Part shown: positions 24,586-37,864 of the stretch, piece after piece
Layout: each line of letters starts with the position of its first letter
Numbering within the stretch: position 1 is the first letter of the stretch
Origin: Agrostemma githago
Taxonomy: Eukaryota > Streptophyta > Magnoliopsida > Caryophyllales > Caryophyllaceae
Assembly: GCA_958450325.1 (NCBI GenBank)
Contig: OY288256.1
Location: 12,355,057 to 12,419,056, forward strand
Length of the DNA: 64,000 nt
Direction of reading: 5' to 3'
Notes under the pieces: model-generated
Seen by the model: only the letters and a program-made list of their open reading frames with translations
Told to the model about the DNA's origin: nothing
The model's database searches: none
Position numbers and translations under genes: made by a program

Positions 24586-26562
24586 TGATAAGTCGATATT
24601 TATGCGTATTTTTACCCCGTTAATATTATATTTTCAGTGTCGTCTTTGTATTATTTGAGCTAAACGTTATAATTTTAGTAACTTTTGATATATTATCGGC
24701 CTTTTATTATTTTTCGTACTAAATTGGGTTTTATTGTGTATTTTAATTAATTAGTAATGACCCATTTGATTTAAGATGGAAAAGACTACTAAATTCATAT
24801 TTATGCTTGCAGGTCTGTGTTAAGACGACGATATCTCACACATACAAGGTCAAAATAGGGCGATTTAGGACTCGTTGGAAAGCTAAGTCCAAGACCGATA
24901 ACTTTATAGAATAAAGTTAGATCCAAATCCAAAGTCTTATGGGTCGAAATCAGACTAGTAGAATTCAACTCGAGAATTGGGCTGAATCGACAAAAGGAAA
25001 GTTCATAAGAGAATAAGAAGGAAATAAAAGAAAAAAAATTATATTATAAAAAGAGGAAAAGAGGGTGCCGCAAAAACAAGCAACACACAGCACACCAACA
25101 CCAAAAAAACAGAGGAGAGAGAATAAAGAGAGTTAGAAGAAGAACAGAGCACGCAGCAAACGCACGACGAACAACAATCCGATCCGATCCGATTTTTGAC
25201 CCGATTTTTATGAGCCTTCTTAATCTTTACCTTTTATTTACTGTTTTAATGTTTAGTATGAAGTAATTTTTCAATAGGAGTATGTAATTAACTATTGATA
25301 TTGTGGGATATGAGATTGGATTTTTGTGTTTAACGATTAATTATTGTTATTGGGTATTTACTCGAAATTCATTATTAAATTTGTGATTTAGGATAATTAA
25401 TTTGGATTGATCACCTAGATTGTTCTCTTAAATCTATTGTTAATAGATAATAATTTTGATTAGGTTGCAGCTTACTGGTCTAATCTTTGTTGTTAGAATT
25501 TTGAGTAATAATTCCGTCTTATAGAGTTGCAGCTTTCTGGTTCCATAAGACCTAATTGATTGGTGTTCTTAAAGCGATTAAATTTATTGACTTGATTCGT
25601 GCTTACATGGTTGAGTCGATTTAATTTAGTTAGGATTAAACTTGCGTGGTTAACGGAGTTTAACGAGTAAAAGGGATAAAACTTTTAATTTACTTGCTTA
25701 CAAGAGATTAAATAGTTAACCAATCTATCCAATAACTAATTAAGTGAATCAATGATTTGAACCAATATCGATAGAAAATTACATGTCTCCTATTAATTAG
25801 TTATTTGAACTTTAACTTTGAATCAAACATCGTTGTTATTTATTTGTCTTTTTAATTTAGTCTAGTTTATTTTTGTAATAGTTTAATTTAGATTAGAAAT
25901 TATTCACCTTAACAAAACCCCCCTTAATATAATTATATAACTATACCTAATATTATAAATTATAAATAATCTAATAATTACATCGATCTAGGATAGTACA
26001 TTAGTCCCTGTGGGTTCGACCCTTACTTACCCTTCTACTTGCTAGTTAGAGTTTGTAAGCGAAAATATAAATTTAATTTTGAGCGCGGAAACGACACACA
26101 TCAAATTTTGGCGCCGTAAATTAATTAGGAGTCACCTACGAAAGTAAATTAATTAAAACAAGACCGACTTACCGCTCGTACCTCCAGAGTCAACGAAAAA
26201 AAATAGTTAAGGTAGCTAAACAAGTGGTATTCTTTATGATTTATTTGTAACCTAAATCCAAAAGAGACTTAAAATAACATCTATTATCAAATTAATTAAT
26301 CCAAGTCTAATTGGGAGGAAAAACCAATGTATACACAACTTCAAAATATATAATCTTTTAAATTACACTACTACTATTATTAGAGAAATTATTTAAAAAA
26401 TTAGTCCTTTGTGACAAAATATATTTTTAGAGTTCGTCGTCAACTTCCCAAGTCTAGGTAGTAAAAAAAACAAAGGTTAAAACTTTAAAGCTCAAATTCT
26501 ACCAAAATTTAGGCGCCGTTGCCGGGGACTACTTGTTTATTATCTAAGATTTTAGTTAGTGA

Positions 26563-26610
<48 letters not shown>

Positions 26611-26697
26611 TATTATTATTATTATTATTTTGGTTATTTTTATTTTTTTAACTAGTTTGCCCATTGTTTTTATCAGATACACTTCGAATTATATAAG
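24586..26697 (+). mobile_element. Athila-like LTR and leader fragment, unit E
   Basis: LTR candidate 24586-26103; fuller primer-binding site 26511-26528; leader TTA/ATT tract 26564-26630 (67 bp). Confidence 0.75.
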
Positions 26698-28023
26698 ATG
26701 ACTGGGGCAGCCGAGAAGAGTTTAAGGGAGCAGTTACTTTCCTCCGGTGAAACACCGACGAGTATAATTTTTCCTTCTTTGGAAAAACCGTTTAAGCTTA
26801 ATCCAGGTTTTATCCAAATACTCCCTAAATTTTACGGTAATTCTAATGAAGATGCTCAAAGACATATTCAGGAATTTTATCTTGCTTGTGCTACTTTATC
26901 TTTGGATGACGTTGATGATGATATTATTAGATTTCGAGCATTCCCATTCACATTACATGATTTAGCTAGAGATTGGTTGTTTTATCTTCCGTCTGGATCT
27001 ATTACTTCTTGGGATTGCATGCGAAAAACTTTTCTTCAGAAATATCAACCTCCTAATATAAGTAGGTCAATAAGAAGACAAATTTTGAGTATTCAGCAAG
27101 ATGAAAATGAACCTCTGCATGACTATTGGGATAGATTTAATAGATTGTGTATTTCTTGCCCCCAACACCAACTTAGTGAGAGTGTCTTGATTGAGAGTTT
27201 TTATGATGGCTTGCTAGATGATCAGAAGCGACTAATAGATACTGCTAGTGGTGGGTCTTTAGTAGATAAAACTCCTATAGAAGCGAGAAAAGTGATTTCG
27301 AACATAGCTATTAGTAGTCAACAATATGTAATAAAGAATGGACACAGCATGGTCCCCAAAAATGTCCCCAACACAGACTCGGGAGCAGGCAGAACAAGGC
27401 TTAGGTACCGGGAACAAAGGGACACCCAACCGATAGCTAAGGACAGACCGGTAGGTCCTTACATTCATGGTCTGCCCCAGCCCGGAGATGGGTACAGCGC
27501 GCAACCAGTCGGACGTGTGAGCACCCTGCAGAGACTTCCACAATACCACTTGTCGCCAAGTCAAGGAGAAAACCGATTCTACCGAAGCAGCAACCTTCGT
27601 GAAATATATATCTGCCAATTTCTTCATGAGTTTGGGGGCAGCGATCTCACTAGGACTACGGAAAAGGTCGGAACCGGTGGTCTCGCTAAACAGAGCCAAG
27701 GCCGCATCGAAGGTCGGCCCGGGAGTAGAGACAGCAGAAGGCCGAAGGAGCATAGCCTGCAACTCAGAGGACTGAAGGCGAGAAGCCAAAAAGGCATAGT
27801 GCAGGACATCCCTAGCGCTGTACACACCCAACCCTCCGAAAATAAAGGGCAGTGTGGAAAGACGCCACTGCCAGTCCCCGAACCCGGGGCCGGACACGGT
27901 GACAAAGCGTTCCAGGCTAGACCACAATGCCGCATCAAAGGTCTTAGCCGAGTCGAAGACCGTAGGGGGGCAGATACACAAAGAGAAAGAAAGCTTAGAA
28001 ATACCGGCGCAAGCACGAAGTAA
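26698..28023 (+). pseudogene. Athila-like gag (truncated), unit E
   Basis: Gag sequence to 27342, then antisense LINE. Protein identical to unit B. Confidence 0.85.
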
Positions 28024-29999
28024 CAACAGCTCGCACTGTGGGTCCTCAATCCTGGCAACCGAATCCATAAGCTCAATGGTTCTCGAAACTCTCTTCGCCA
28101 CAAGCTCACTGCTGAAAGCACGGCAGATACTGACGGGACCACCAAGAACTTTGACACCACGCAACGGTCGAGAAATATCATGGGGGAAAACACCCGAGAG
28201 TCGACTCCTAGGGTCTTCCTTAGGCCAAAAAACCTCAGTTTTTCCGACATTAAGGTGAAGGCCCAAGCGAGGACCATCCTCCATAATCAGCTCCAAAACC
28301 TTCCCCACGACCAAGGTATCTCCAACAATGGTGCCATCGGCCAAGTACCAAGCCTGCAAGCTCAAGGGAAAAGAGTCCCGGATCTTGCAAATCAAGGGAT
28401 GCAAGACCAAAGCGAAAATAAGAGGGCCCAAAGGGTCACCCTGTTGGACCCCCTGACAGGACCAAAGGTTGTGCTCCCCGTAGAAAAGCCTGGCAGGCCG
28501 AGAGTAGCAAAACTCGACCCAGCGGGAAAGAACAGGGCAACAACGACGAACCTCGCGCAACATGACCTCCTGTTCGACCAAATTAAAGGCATTCTGAAAG
28601 TCGACCAAAAGCATGGAAAGGCCCACGTCCTACCACGATCCTCAACAAACCGGTTCAAGGCATGCAAAATGGCCTCTCCCGCACCGGAAACCCCGACCCC
28701 AAACTGGAGGCCCTCAAAATAACCGCAAAGCGACGGACCAATCAGAACAGCCCCAACCTTGGAGACAAGGCGTCTCCAAACCGTGCCCACAGCAATAGAA
28801 CGGACCCCACCACCTGGTTTAACAAGCGGGGTGAACGGAGCACTAGTGATGTATTCACTGAGAACCTGCGGGCATCTGCCCTCGAGAAACAGGTTAACCA
28901 CCCTAGTGATAGAGGTGATCAGATCATCCGAGATAGCAACCGCGACCCCGCTCAAACAATCCAGAAGATGTTGGGCACGAAAACCGTCCCGTCCACAAGA
29001 AGTGCCACGCGGAAAACTCCTGATCATATCCAACACGACCGTCGTGGACGCGACGAGCTGAAGGTGAGCGGCAGGCAAAGGTGGCAAGGAAGGGGGCGGA
29101 ATAGTGGGGTGCTTATCCTTTAACGCCTGCAGAGTATCAGCCGTGTAAGGGGCCACGCCAGAAGAGGAAAGCACCCGGACAGCGGCAGCATAATGACCAT
29201 CACAAATCTTCCGCCGACACTGCCGCAAGTTAACCTCACTAGAGTTGGGGTCCTCCTCCAAATGATGAGAAGGCCCCTCCTCAGCTAAGGTCTCCTGCAC
29301 AAGCAGAGCAATACCACCAGGGACACCCCAAGAACGAATGGCACTGGTAATACACTCCTCCTGACGCTGGAGCTTCACGACAGCTCTACACTCAAGGTTA
29401 CTCCTGGGGGAAAACGACTTAAGTACACAGAGAGGTAAAATAAGCAAGCTAACCCAGCGAGAAAGATCATCAGGGGAGTCAGCCACCGCATCAAGGGCCC
29501 CCCTGAAGATCCTAGAAAACCCAAGGCGACATCTGGGAGGGACAGATTTCACAGTGCACACCCCTAACGACAGCAAGCGATCCAGAGAAGCCACGTCAAG
29601 ACAACCCAACCCAACAGGCCCCACAACATCGCCAGGAGACAGAGATGGAGCGAGCGGCCGAGGGATGCCATAAACAAAAAAACGAGCAACTCCGTCACCA
29701 CAATCAGGGGGTGCAACAAAATCAGAACCCGGCCCGTGCCGACACTTGGCAGAAAGAGAATGCGTGGTAAAGCAAACCCCACAAAGCCAAAGACTCATAC
29801 GCTTAAGGGTAATCTCTGCCTCAGAAAAAATAGATAAACTAGAAGAAAGAGATTGACGCGTAGTTACCTGAGCTTCTCCAAGGCCATGTCGATTTCGGAG
29901 GTGGAAGATGAGGGAGGTTTTAACCAGACCGTTCCCATTATTGTCACAACACCCAGAAAGACCAACGAAGGGGCAATGAAAACGCGCGAGTCCCGGCAT
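27343..29999 (-). pseudogene. REL-type LINE zinc finger and RT, unit E
   Basis: Shared frameshift at about 28627-28637 and altered motif C. Both open halves match B and D. Confidence 0.85.
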
Positions 30000-30855
30000 G
30001 AAGAATCGGCAAGACACGAAAGGAGAAACGCGGGACGAAGCGCCTAGCAACAATCCGTCACCAAGCCCACAAACACCACCAACACGGACAACCCCCGAAC
30101 CAAAAACAAACCAAGAAAACAGGAAAGAAAAAAAACGAGCAGACCCGGTTCCGGCAGCAAGACAGCAGAAAAACGCAGCAACCAGACAAAGGAGCAGCAA
30201 AAAACCGACCCAATTCCGGCAGGGAACAGAGAAGGTGAGAAGCTGAGGGAGACCCACTGTCCACCAGGAGTCAGGGAGCCGAAAACCGACCTGCCGACAA
30301 AGACCCCGGCAGCAGAATTCCGGAAGAAACCCAACAGCTACAGCAGCGGGAAAAACCCCAGCAGCAGCGACACAGAACGGCAGATTCCGTCAGAAAACTG
30401 ATCAGAGGAGCGGCAAACGTGGAAGGCAGACAGAGGAAGAAGGAAAGGCGGCCGGGGTGGCGAGCAGTAGACGGCGGAGCAACGGCAGACAGCCCAGCAG
30501 CAGCGACAAAAGCAGGACAACAGAGGAACTCCGACAGAATTCCGGCAAAGCGGAATAGCAGCGACAACTAGGAACAGCAGAAATGGAAGGGAGACGAAGA
30601 AGAAGAAAGGGCAGCTGACCAGGCGGCGAGCAGCAGAGCGGCAGAGCACCGTCGGCAAACCGGAGACACGCGAAGGAAACACAAAGGGGGAAGACGGCAG
30701 GAGGGGGAGAGAAGAAACCGGCCGGCGGTAGCAAAGGGGTGAAGACGGCCGACACTGGGAGGCAGGCCGGCGCGGGCAGAGGCCGCCGGCGGCAGGAACC
30801 CTAACGGGCGGCAGGGGAGGGGCAGAAACGCCTTCCCTCACTAGAACAGTTCAAA

Positions 30856-30951
<96 letters not shown>
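30856..30951. repeat. (ATT)32 microsatellite, LINE E/F seam
   Basis: There are 32 perfect triplets. Confidence 0.97.
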
Positions 30952-30953
<2 letters not shown>

Positions 30954-30980
30954 GGGAGCTTGCATTAATAACGAAACAAA

Positions 30981-31500
30981 TTACAAGAAGTTAGTGGGTA
31001 GCCGAGATACTATCTGGGCACCCACTCCCTTAGCAATAGAAAAACTAAGACGAGTAAAAATAAAAGCAGCTGCGCGAGCTCTTGCGTCCTGAGAGATAGA
31101 GAATTTCTGAATCCGCTTGAGTAAAGCAGCGGCCTCCGCGTCGAGCTCCCCTAGGGAAGAGAAAGAGAAAGGTAGAAACCCATACCCAGACTTGGTGCAT
31201 AAATCTCCATACTTGGCGCACTTGCGGTGAGCAGCATCAGCGACCGCGCGACCAGGCAGAAAATCAGACATCGCGGACTGAGTCAATGGAGACGATCCTG
31301 TCAGATCAACACACACATCGCGCCCCCTATCCCAGGAATAGAGAAGTAAATCCGCCGGGCGAAGGGGCTTGTCGTGCCCATCAATCAAACCGACATCCAC
31401 CTCTTTACCGGCCGAAATACCAGATCGGAAGCAGATATCCAAAAGGGTGTCGCGAACCAGGTTATGTCTATGCTTAATACCAACGGTACCAGCACACGAC
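30981..31500 (-). pseudogene. LINE REL endonuclease domain, unit F
   Basis: Carries the Val variant otherwise seen only in unit D. Confidence 0.75.
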
Positions 31501-33477
31501 TGATAAGTCGATATTTATGCGTATTTTTACCCCGTTAATATTATATTTTCAGTGTCGTCTTTGTATTATTTGAGCTAAACGTTATAATTTTAGTAACTTT
31601 TGATATATTATCGGCCTTTTATTATTTTTCGTACTAAATTGGGTTTTATTGTGTATTTTAATTAATTAGTAATGACTCATTTGATTTAAGATGGAAAAGA
31701 CTACTAAATTCATATTTATGCTTGCAGGTCTGTGTTAAGACGACGATATCTCACACATACAAGGTCAAAATAGGGCGATTTAGGACTCGTTGGAAAGCTA
31801 AGTCCAAGACCGATAACTTTATAGAATAAAGTTAGATCCAAATCCAAAGTCTTATGGGTCGAAATCAGACTAGTAGAATTCAACTCGAGAATTGGGCTGA
31901 ATCGACAAAAGGAAAGTTCATAAGAGAATAAGAAGGAAATAAAAGAAAAAAAATTATATTATAAAAAGAGGAAAAGAGGGTGCCGCAAAAACAAGCAACA
32001 CACAGCACACCAACACCAAAAAAACAGAGGAGAGAGAATAAAGAGAGTTAGAAGAAGAACAGAGCACGCAGCAAACGCACGACGAACAACAATCCGATCC
32101 GATCCGATTTTTGACCCGATTTTTATGAGCCTTCTTAATCTTTACCTTTTATTTACTGTTTTTATGTTTAGTATGAAGTAATTTTTCAATAGGAGTATGT
32201 AATTAACTATTGATATTGTGGGATATGAGATTGGATTTTTGTGTTTAACGATTAATTATTGTTATTGGGTATTTACTCGAAATTCATTATTAAATTTGTG
32301 ATTTAGGATAATTAATTTGGATTGATCACCTAGATTGTTCTCTTAAATCTATTGTTAATAGATAATAATTTTGATTAGGTTGCAGCTTACTGGTCTAATC
32401 TTTGTTGTTAGAATTTTGAGTAATAATTCCGTCTTATAGAGTTGCAGCTTTCTGGTTCCATAAGACCTAATTGATTGGTGTTCTTAAAGCGATTAAATTT
32501 ATTGACTTGATTCGTGCTTACATGGTTGAGTCGATTTAATTTAGTTAGGATTAAACTTGCGTGGTTAACGGAGTTTAACGAGTAAAAGGGATAAAACTTT
32601 TAATTTACTTGCTTACAAGAGATTAAATAGTTAACCAATCTATCCAATAACTAATTAAGTGAATCAATGATTTGAACCAATATCGATAGAAAATTACATG
32701 TCTCCTATTAATTAGTTATTTGAACTTTAACTTTGAATCAAACATCGTTGTTATTTATTTGTCTTTTTAATTTAGTCTAGTTTATTTTTGTAATAGTTTA
32801 ATTTAGATTAGAAATTATTCACCTTAACAAAACCCCCCTTAATATAATTATATAACTATACCTAATATTATAAATTATAAATAATCTAATAATTACATCG
32901 ATCTAGGATAGTACATTAGTCCCTGTGGGTTCGACCCTTACTTACCCTTCTACTTGCTAGTTAGAGTTTGTAAGCGAAAATATAAATTTAATTTTGAGCG
33001 CGGAAACGACACACATCAAATTTTGGCGCCGTAAATTAATTAGGAGTCACCTACGAAAGTAAATTAATTAAAACAAGACCGACTTACCGCTCGTACCTCC
33101 AGAGTCAACGAAAAAAAATAGTTAAGGTAGCTAAACAAGTGGTATTCTTTATGATTTATTTGTAACCTAAATCCAAAAGAGACTTAAAATAACATCTATT
33201 ATCAAATTAATTAATCCAAGTCTAATTGGGAGGAAAAACCAATGTATACACAACTTCAAAATATATAATCTTTTAAATTACACTACTACTATTATTAGAG
33301 AAATTATTTAAAAAATTAGTCCTTTGTGACAAAATATATTTTTAGAGTTCGTCGTCAACTTCCCAAGTCTAGGTAGTAAAAAAAACAAAGGTTAAAACTT
33401 TAAAGCTCAAATTCTACCAAAATTTAGGCGCCGTTGCCGGGGACTACTTGTTTATTATCTAAGATTTTAGTTAGTGA

Positions 33478-33531
<54 letters not shown>

Positions 33532-33618
33532 TATTATTATTATTATTATTTTGGTTATTTTTATTTTTTTAACTAGTTTGCCCATTGTTTTTATCAGATA
33601 CACTTCGAATTATATAAG
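31501..33618 (+). mobile_element. Athila-like LTR and leader fragment, unit F
   Basis: LTR candidate 31501-33018; fuller primer-binding site 33426-33443; leader TTA/ATT tract 33479-33551 (73 bp, the longest). Private substitutions lie at about 31676 and 32162. Confidence 0.75.
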
Positions 33619-34944
33619 ATGACTGGGGCAGCCGAGAAGAGTTTAAGGGAGCAGTTACTTTCCTCCGGTGAAACACCGACGAGTATAATTTTTCCTTCTT
33701 TGGAAAAACCGTTTAAGCTTAATCCAGGTTTTATCCAAATACTCCCTAAATTTTACGGTAATTCTAATGAAGATGCTCAAAGACATATTCAGGAATTTTA
33801 TCTTGCTTGTGCTACTTTATCTTTGGATGACGTTGATGATGATATTATTAGATTTCGAGCATTCCCATTCACATTACATGATTTAGCTAGAGATTGGTTG
33901 TTTTATCTTCCGTCTGGATCTATTACTTCTTGGGATTGCATGCGAAAAACTTTTCTTCAGAAATATCAACCTCCTAATATAAGTAGGTCAATAAGAAGAC
34001 AAATTTTGAGTATTCAGCAAGATGAAAATGAACCTCTGCATGACTATTGGGATAGATTTAATAGATTGTGTATTTCTTGCCCCCAACACCAACTTAGTGA
34101 GAGTGTCTTGATTGAGAGTTTTTATGATGGCTTGCTAGATGATCAGAAGCGACTAATAGATACTGCTAGTGGTGGGTCTTTAGTAGATAAAACTCCTATA
34201 GAAGCGAGAAAAGTGATTTCGAACATAGCTATTAGTAGTCAACAATATGTAATAAAGAATGGACACAGCATGGTCCCCAAAAATGTCCCCAACACAGACT
34301 CGGGAGCAGGCAGAACAAGGCTTAGGTACCGGGAACAAAGGGACACCCAACCGATAGCTAAGGACAGACCGGTAGGTCCTTACATTCATGGTCTGCCCCA
34401 GCCCGGAGATGGGTACAGCGCGCAACCAGTCGGACGTGTGAGCACCCTGCAGAGACTTCCACAATACCACTTGTCGCCAAGTCAAGGAGAAAACCGATTC
34501 TACCGAAGCAGCAACCTTCGTGAAATATATATCTGCCAATTTCTTCATGAGTTTGGGGGCAGCGATCTCACTAGGACTACGGAAAAGGTCGGAACCGGTG
34601 GTCTCGCTAAACAGAGCCAAGGCCGCATCGAAGGTCGGCCCGGGAGTAGAGACAGCAGAAGGCCGAAGGAGCATAGCCTGCAACTCAGAGGACTGAAGGC
34701 GAGAAGCCAAAAAGGCATAGTGCAGGACATCCCTAGCGCTGTACACACCCAACCCTCCGAAAATAAAGGGCAGTGTGGAAAGACGCCACTGCCAGTCCCC
34801 GAACCCGGGGCCGGACACGGTGACAAAGCGTTCCAGGCTAGACCACAATGCCGCATCAAAGGTCTTAGCCGAGTCGAAGACCGTAGGGGGGCAGATACAC
34901 AAAGAGAAAGAAAGCTTAGAAATACCGGCGCAAGCACGAAGTAA
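33619..34944 (+). pseudogene. Athila-like gag (truncated), unit F
   Basis: Gag sequence to 34263, then antisense LINE. Protein identical to unit B. Confidence 0.85.
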
Positions 34945-36921
34945 CAACAGCTCGCACTGTGGGTCCTCAATCCTGGCAACCGAATCCATAAGCTCAATGG
35001 TTCTCGAAACTCTCTTCGCCACAAGCTCACTGCTGAAAGCACGGCAGATACTGACGGGACCACCAAGAACTTTGACACCACGCAACGGTCGAGAAATATC
35101 ATGGGGGAAAACACCCGAGAGTCGACTCCTAGGGTCTTCCTTAGGCCAAAAAACCTCAGTTTTTCCGACATTAAGGTGAAGGCCCAAGCGAGGACCATCC
35201 TCCATAATCAGCTCCAAAACCTTCCCCACGACCAAGGTATCTCCAACAATGGTGCCATCGGCCAAGTACCAAGCCTGCAAGCTCAAGGGAAAAGAGTCCC
35301 GGATCTTGCAAATCAAGGGATGCAAGACCAAAGCGAAAATAAGAGGGCCCAAAGGGTCACCCTGTTGGACCCCCTGACAGGACCAAAGGTTGTGCTCCCC
35401 GTAGAAAAGCCTGGCAGGCCGAGAGTAGCAAAACTCGACCCAGCGGGAAAGAACAGGGCAACAACGACGAACCTCGCGCAACATGACCTCCTGTTCGACC
35501 AAATTAAAGGCATTCTGAAAGTCGACCAAAAGCATGGAAAGGCCCACGTCCTACCACGATCCTCAACAAACCGGTTCAAGGCATGCAAAATGGCCTCTCC
35601 CGCACCGGAAACCCCGACCCCAAACTGGAGGCCCTCAAAATAACCGCAAAGCGACGGACCAATCAGAACAGCCCCAACCTTGGAGACAAGGCGTCTCCAA
35701 ACCGTGCCCACAGCAATAGAACGGACCCCACCACCTGGTTTAACAAGCGGGGTGAACGGAGCACTAGTGATGTATTCACTGAGAACCTGCGGGCATCTGC
35801 CCTCGAGAAACAGGTTAACCACCCTAGTGATAGAGGTGATCAGATCATCCGAGATAGCAACCGCGACCCCGCTCAAACAATCCAGAAGATGTTGGGCACG
35901 AAAACCGTCCCGTCCACAAGAAGTGCCACGCGGAAAACTCCTGATCATATCCAACACGACCGTCGTGGACGCGACGAGCTGAAGGTGAGCGGCAGGCAAA
36001 GGTGGCAAGGAAGGGGGCGGAATAGTGGGGTGCTTATCCTTTAACGCCTGCAGAGTATCAGCCGTGTAAGGGGCCACGCCAGAAGAGGAAAGCACCCGGA
36101 CAGCGGCAGCATAAAGACCATCACAAATCTTCCGCCGACACTGCCGCAAGTTAACCTCACTAGAGTTGGGGTCCTCCTCCAAATGAAGAGAAGGCCCCTC
36201 CTCAGCTAAGGTCTCCTGCAGAAGCAGAGCAATACCACCAGGGACACCCCAAGAACGAATGGCACTGGTAATACACTCCTCCTGACGCTGGCGCTTCACG
36301 ACATCTCTACATTCAAGGTTACTCCTGGGGGGAAAACGACTTAAGTACACAGAGAGGTAAAATAAGCAAGCTAACCCAGCGAGAAAGAACATCAGGGGAG
36401 TCAGCCACCGCATCAAGGGCCCCCCTGAAGATCCTAGAAAACCCAAGGCGACATCTGGGAGGGACAGATTTCACAGTGCGCACCCCTAACGACAGCAAGC
36501 GATCCAGAGAAGCCACGTCAAGACAACCCAACCCAACAGGCCCCACAACATCGCCAGGAGACAGAGATGGAGCGAGCGGCCGAGGGATGCCATAAACAAA
36601 AAAACGAGCAACTCCGTCACCACAATCAGGGGGTGCAACAAAATCAGACCCCGGCCCGTGCCGAAACTTGGCAGAAAGAGAATGCGTGGTAAAGCAAACC
36701 CCACAAAGCCAAAGACTCATACGCTTAAGGGTAACCTCTGCCTCAGAAAAAATAGATAAACTAGAAGAAAGAGATTGACGCGTAGTTACCTGAGCTTCTC
36801 CAAGGCCATGTCGATTTCGGAGGTGGAAGATGAGGGAGGTTTTAACCAGACCGTTCCCATTATTGTCACAACACCCAGAAAGACCAACGAAGGGGCAATG
36901 AAAACGCGCGAGTCCCGGCAT
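34264..36921 (-). pseudogene. REL-type LINE zinc finger and RT, unit F (extra frameshift)
   Basis: The common frameshift lies at about 35548-35558. An additional G in a run at about 36332 breaks the N-terminal half, so the finger region (from the ATG at 36921) and the RT N-terminal region are in different frames. Several amino-acid changes occur between 36110 and 36921. Motif C is altered as in the other copies. Confidence 0.85.
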
Positions 36922-37777
36922 GAAGAATCGGCAAGACACGAAAGGAGAAACGCGGGACGAAGCGCCTAGCAACAATCCGCCACCAAGCCCACAAGCACCA
37001 CCAACACGGACAACCCCCGAACCAAAAACAAACCAAGAAAACAGGAAAGAAAAAAAACGAGCAGACCCGGTTCCGGCAGCAAGACAGCAGAAAAACGCAG
37101 CAACCAGACAAAGGAGCAGCAAAAAACCGACCCAATTCCGGCAGGGAACAGAGAAGGTGAGAAGCTGAGGGAGACCCACTGTCCACCAGGAGTCAGGGAG
37201 CCGAAAACCGACCTGCCGACAAAGACCCCGGCAGCAGAATTCCGGAAGAAACCCAACAGCTACAGCAGCGGGAAAAACCCCAGCAGCAGCGACACAGAAC
37301 GGCAGATTCCGTCAGAAAACTGATCAGAGGAGCGGCAAACGTGGAAGGAAGACGGAGGAAGAAGGAAAGGCGGCCGGGGTGGCGAGCAGTAGACGGCGGA
37401 GCAACGGCAGGCAGCCCAGCAGCAGCGACAAAAGCAGGACAACAGAGGAACTCCGACAGAATTCCGGCAAAGCGGAATAGCAGCGACAACTAGGAACAGC
37501 AGAAATGGAAGGGAGACGAAGAAGAAGAAAGGGCAGCTGACCAGGCGGCGAGCAGCAGAGCGGCAGAGCACCGTCGGCAAACCGGAGACACGCGAAGGAA
37601 ACACAAAGGGGGAAGACGGCAGGAGGGGGAGAGAAGAAACCGGCCGGCGGTAGCAAAGGGGTGAAGACGGCCGACACTGGGAGGCAGGCCGGCGCGGGCA
37701 GAGGCCGCCGGCGGCAGGAACCCTAACAGGCGGCAGGGGAGGGGCAGAAACGCCTTCCCTCACTAGAACAGTTCAAA

Positions 37778-37864
<87 letters not shown>
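37778..37864. repeat. (ATT)29 microsatellite at the right edge of the array
   Basis: There are 29 triplets directly beside the 5' end of LINE F. Unlike the internal tracts it is not followed by the LINE 3' end but by unrelated AT-rich DNA. It may be part of the original TAA-repeat target. Confidence 0.95.

Larger units (their letters stand above)
30856..37777 (-). mobile_element. Array unit F (rightmost, complete)
   Basis: REL part 30954-31500, LTR-gag 31501-34263, RT/finger 34264-36921, 5' leader 36922-37777. From the left end to about 36110 it is nearly identical to the other units. From about 36110 to 37777 I count roughly 18 differences, including an extra G at about 36332. The LINE 5' end abuts (ATT)29 and then non-array DNA. 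Confidence 0.93.

Noticed and set aside
26519..26701. Small frame ending just before gag in units E and F
   Set aside because: Its poly-Leu stretch is the leader microsatellite and it is open only in units with certain tract lengths.
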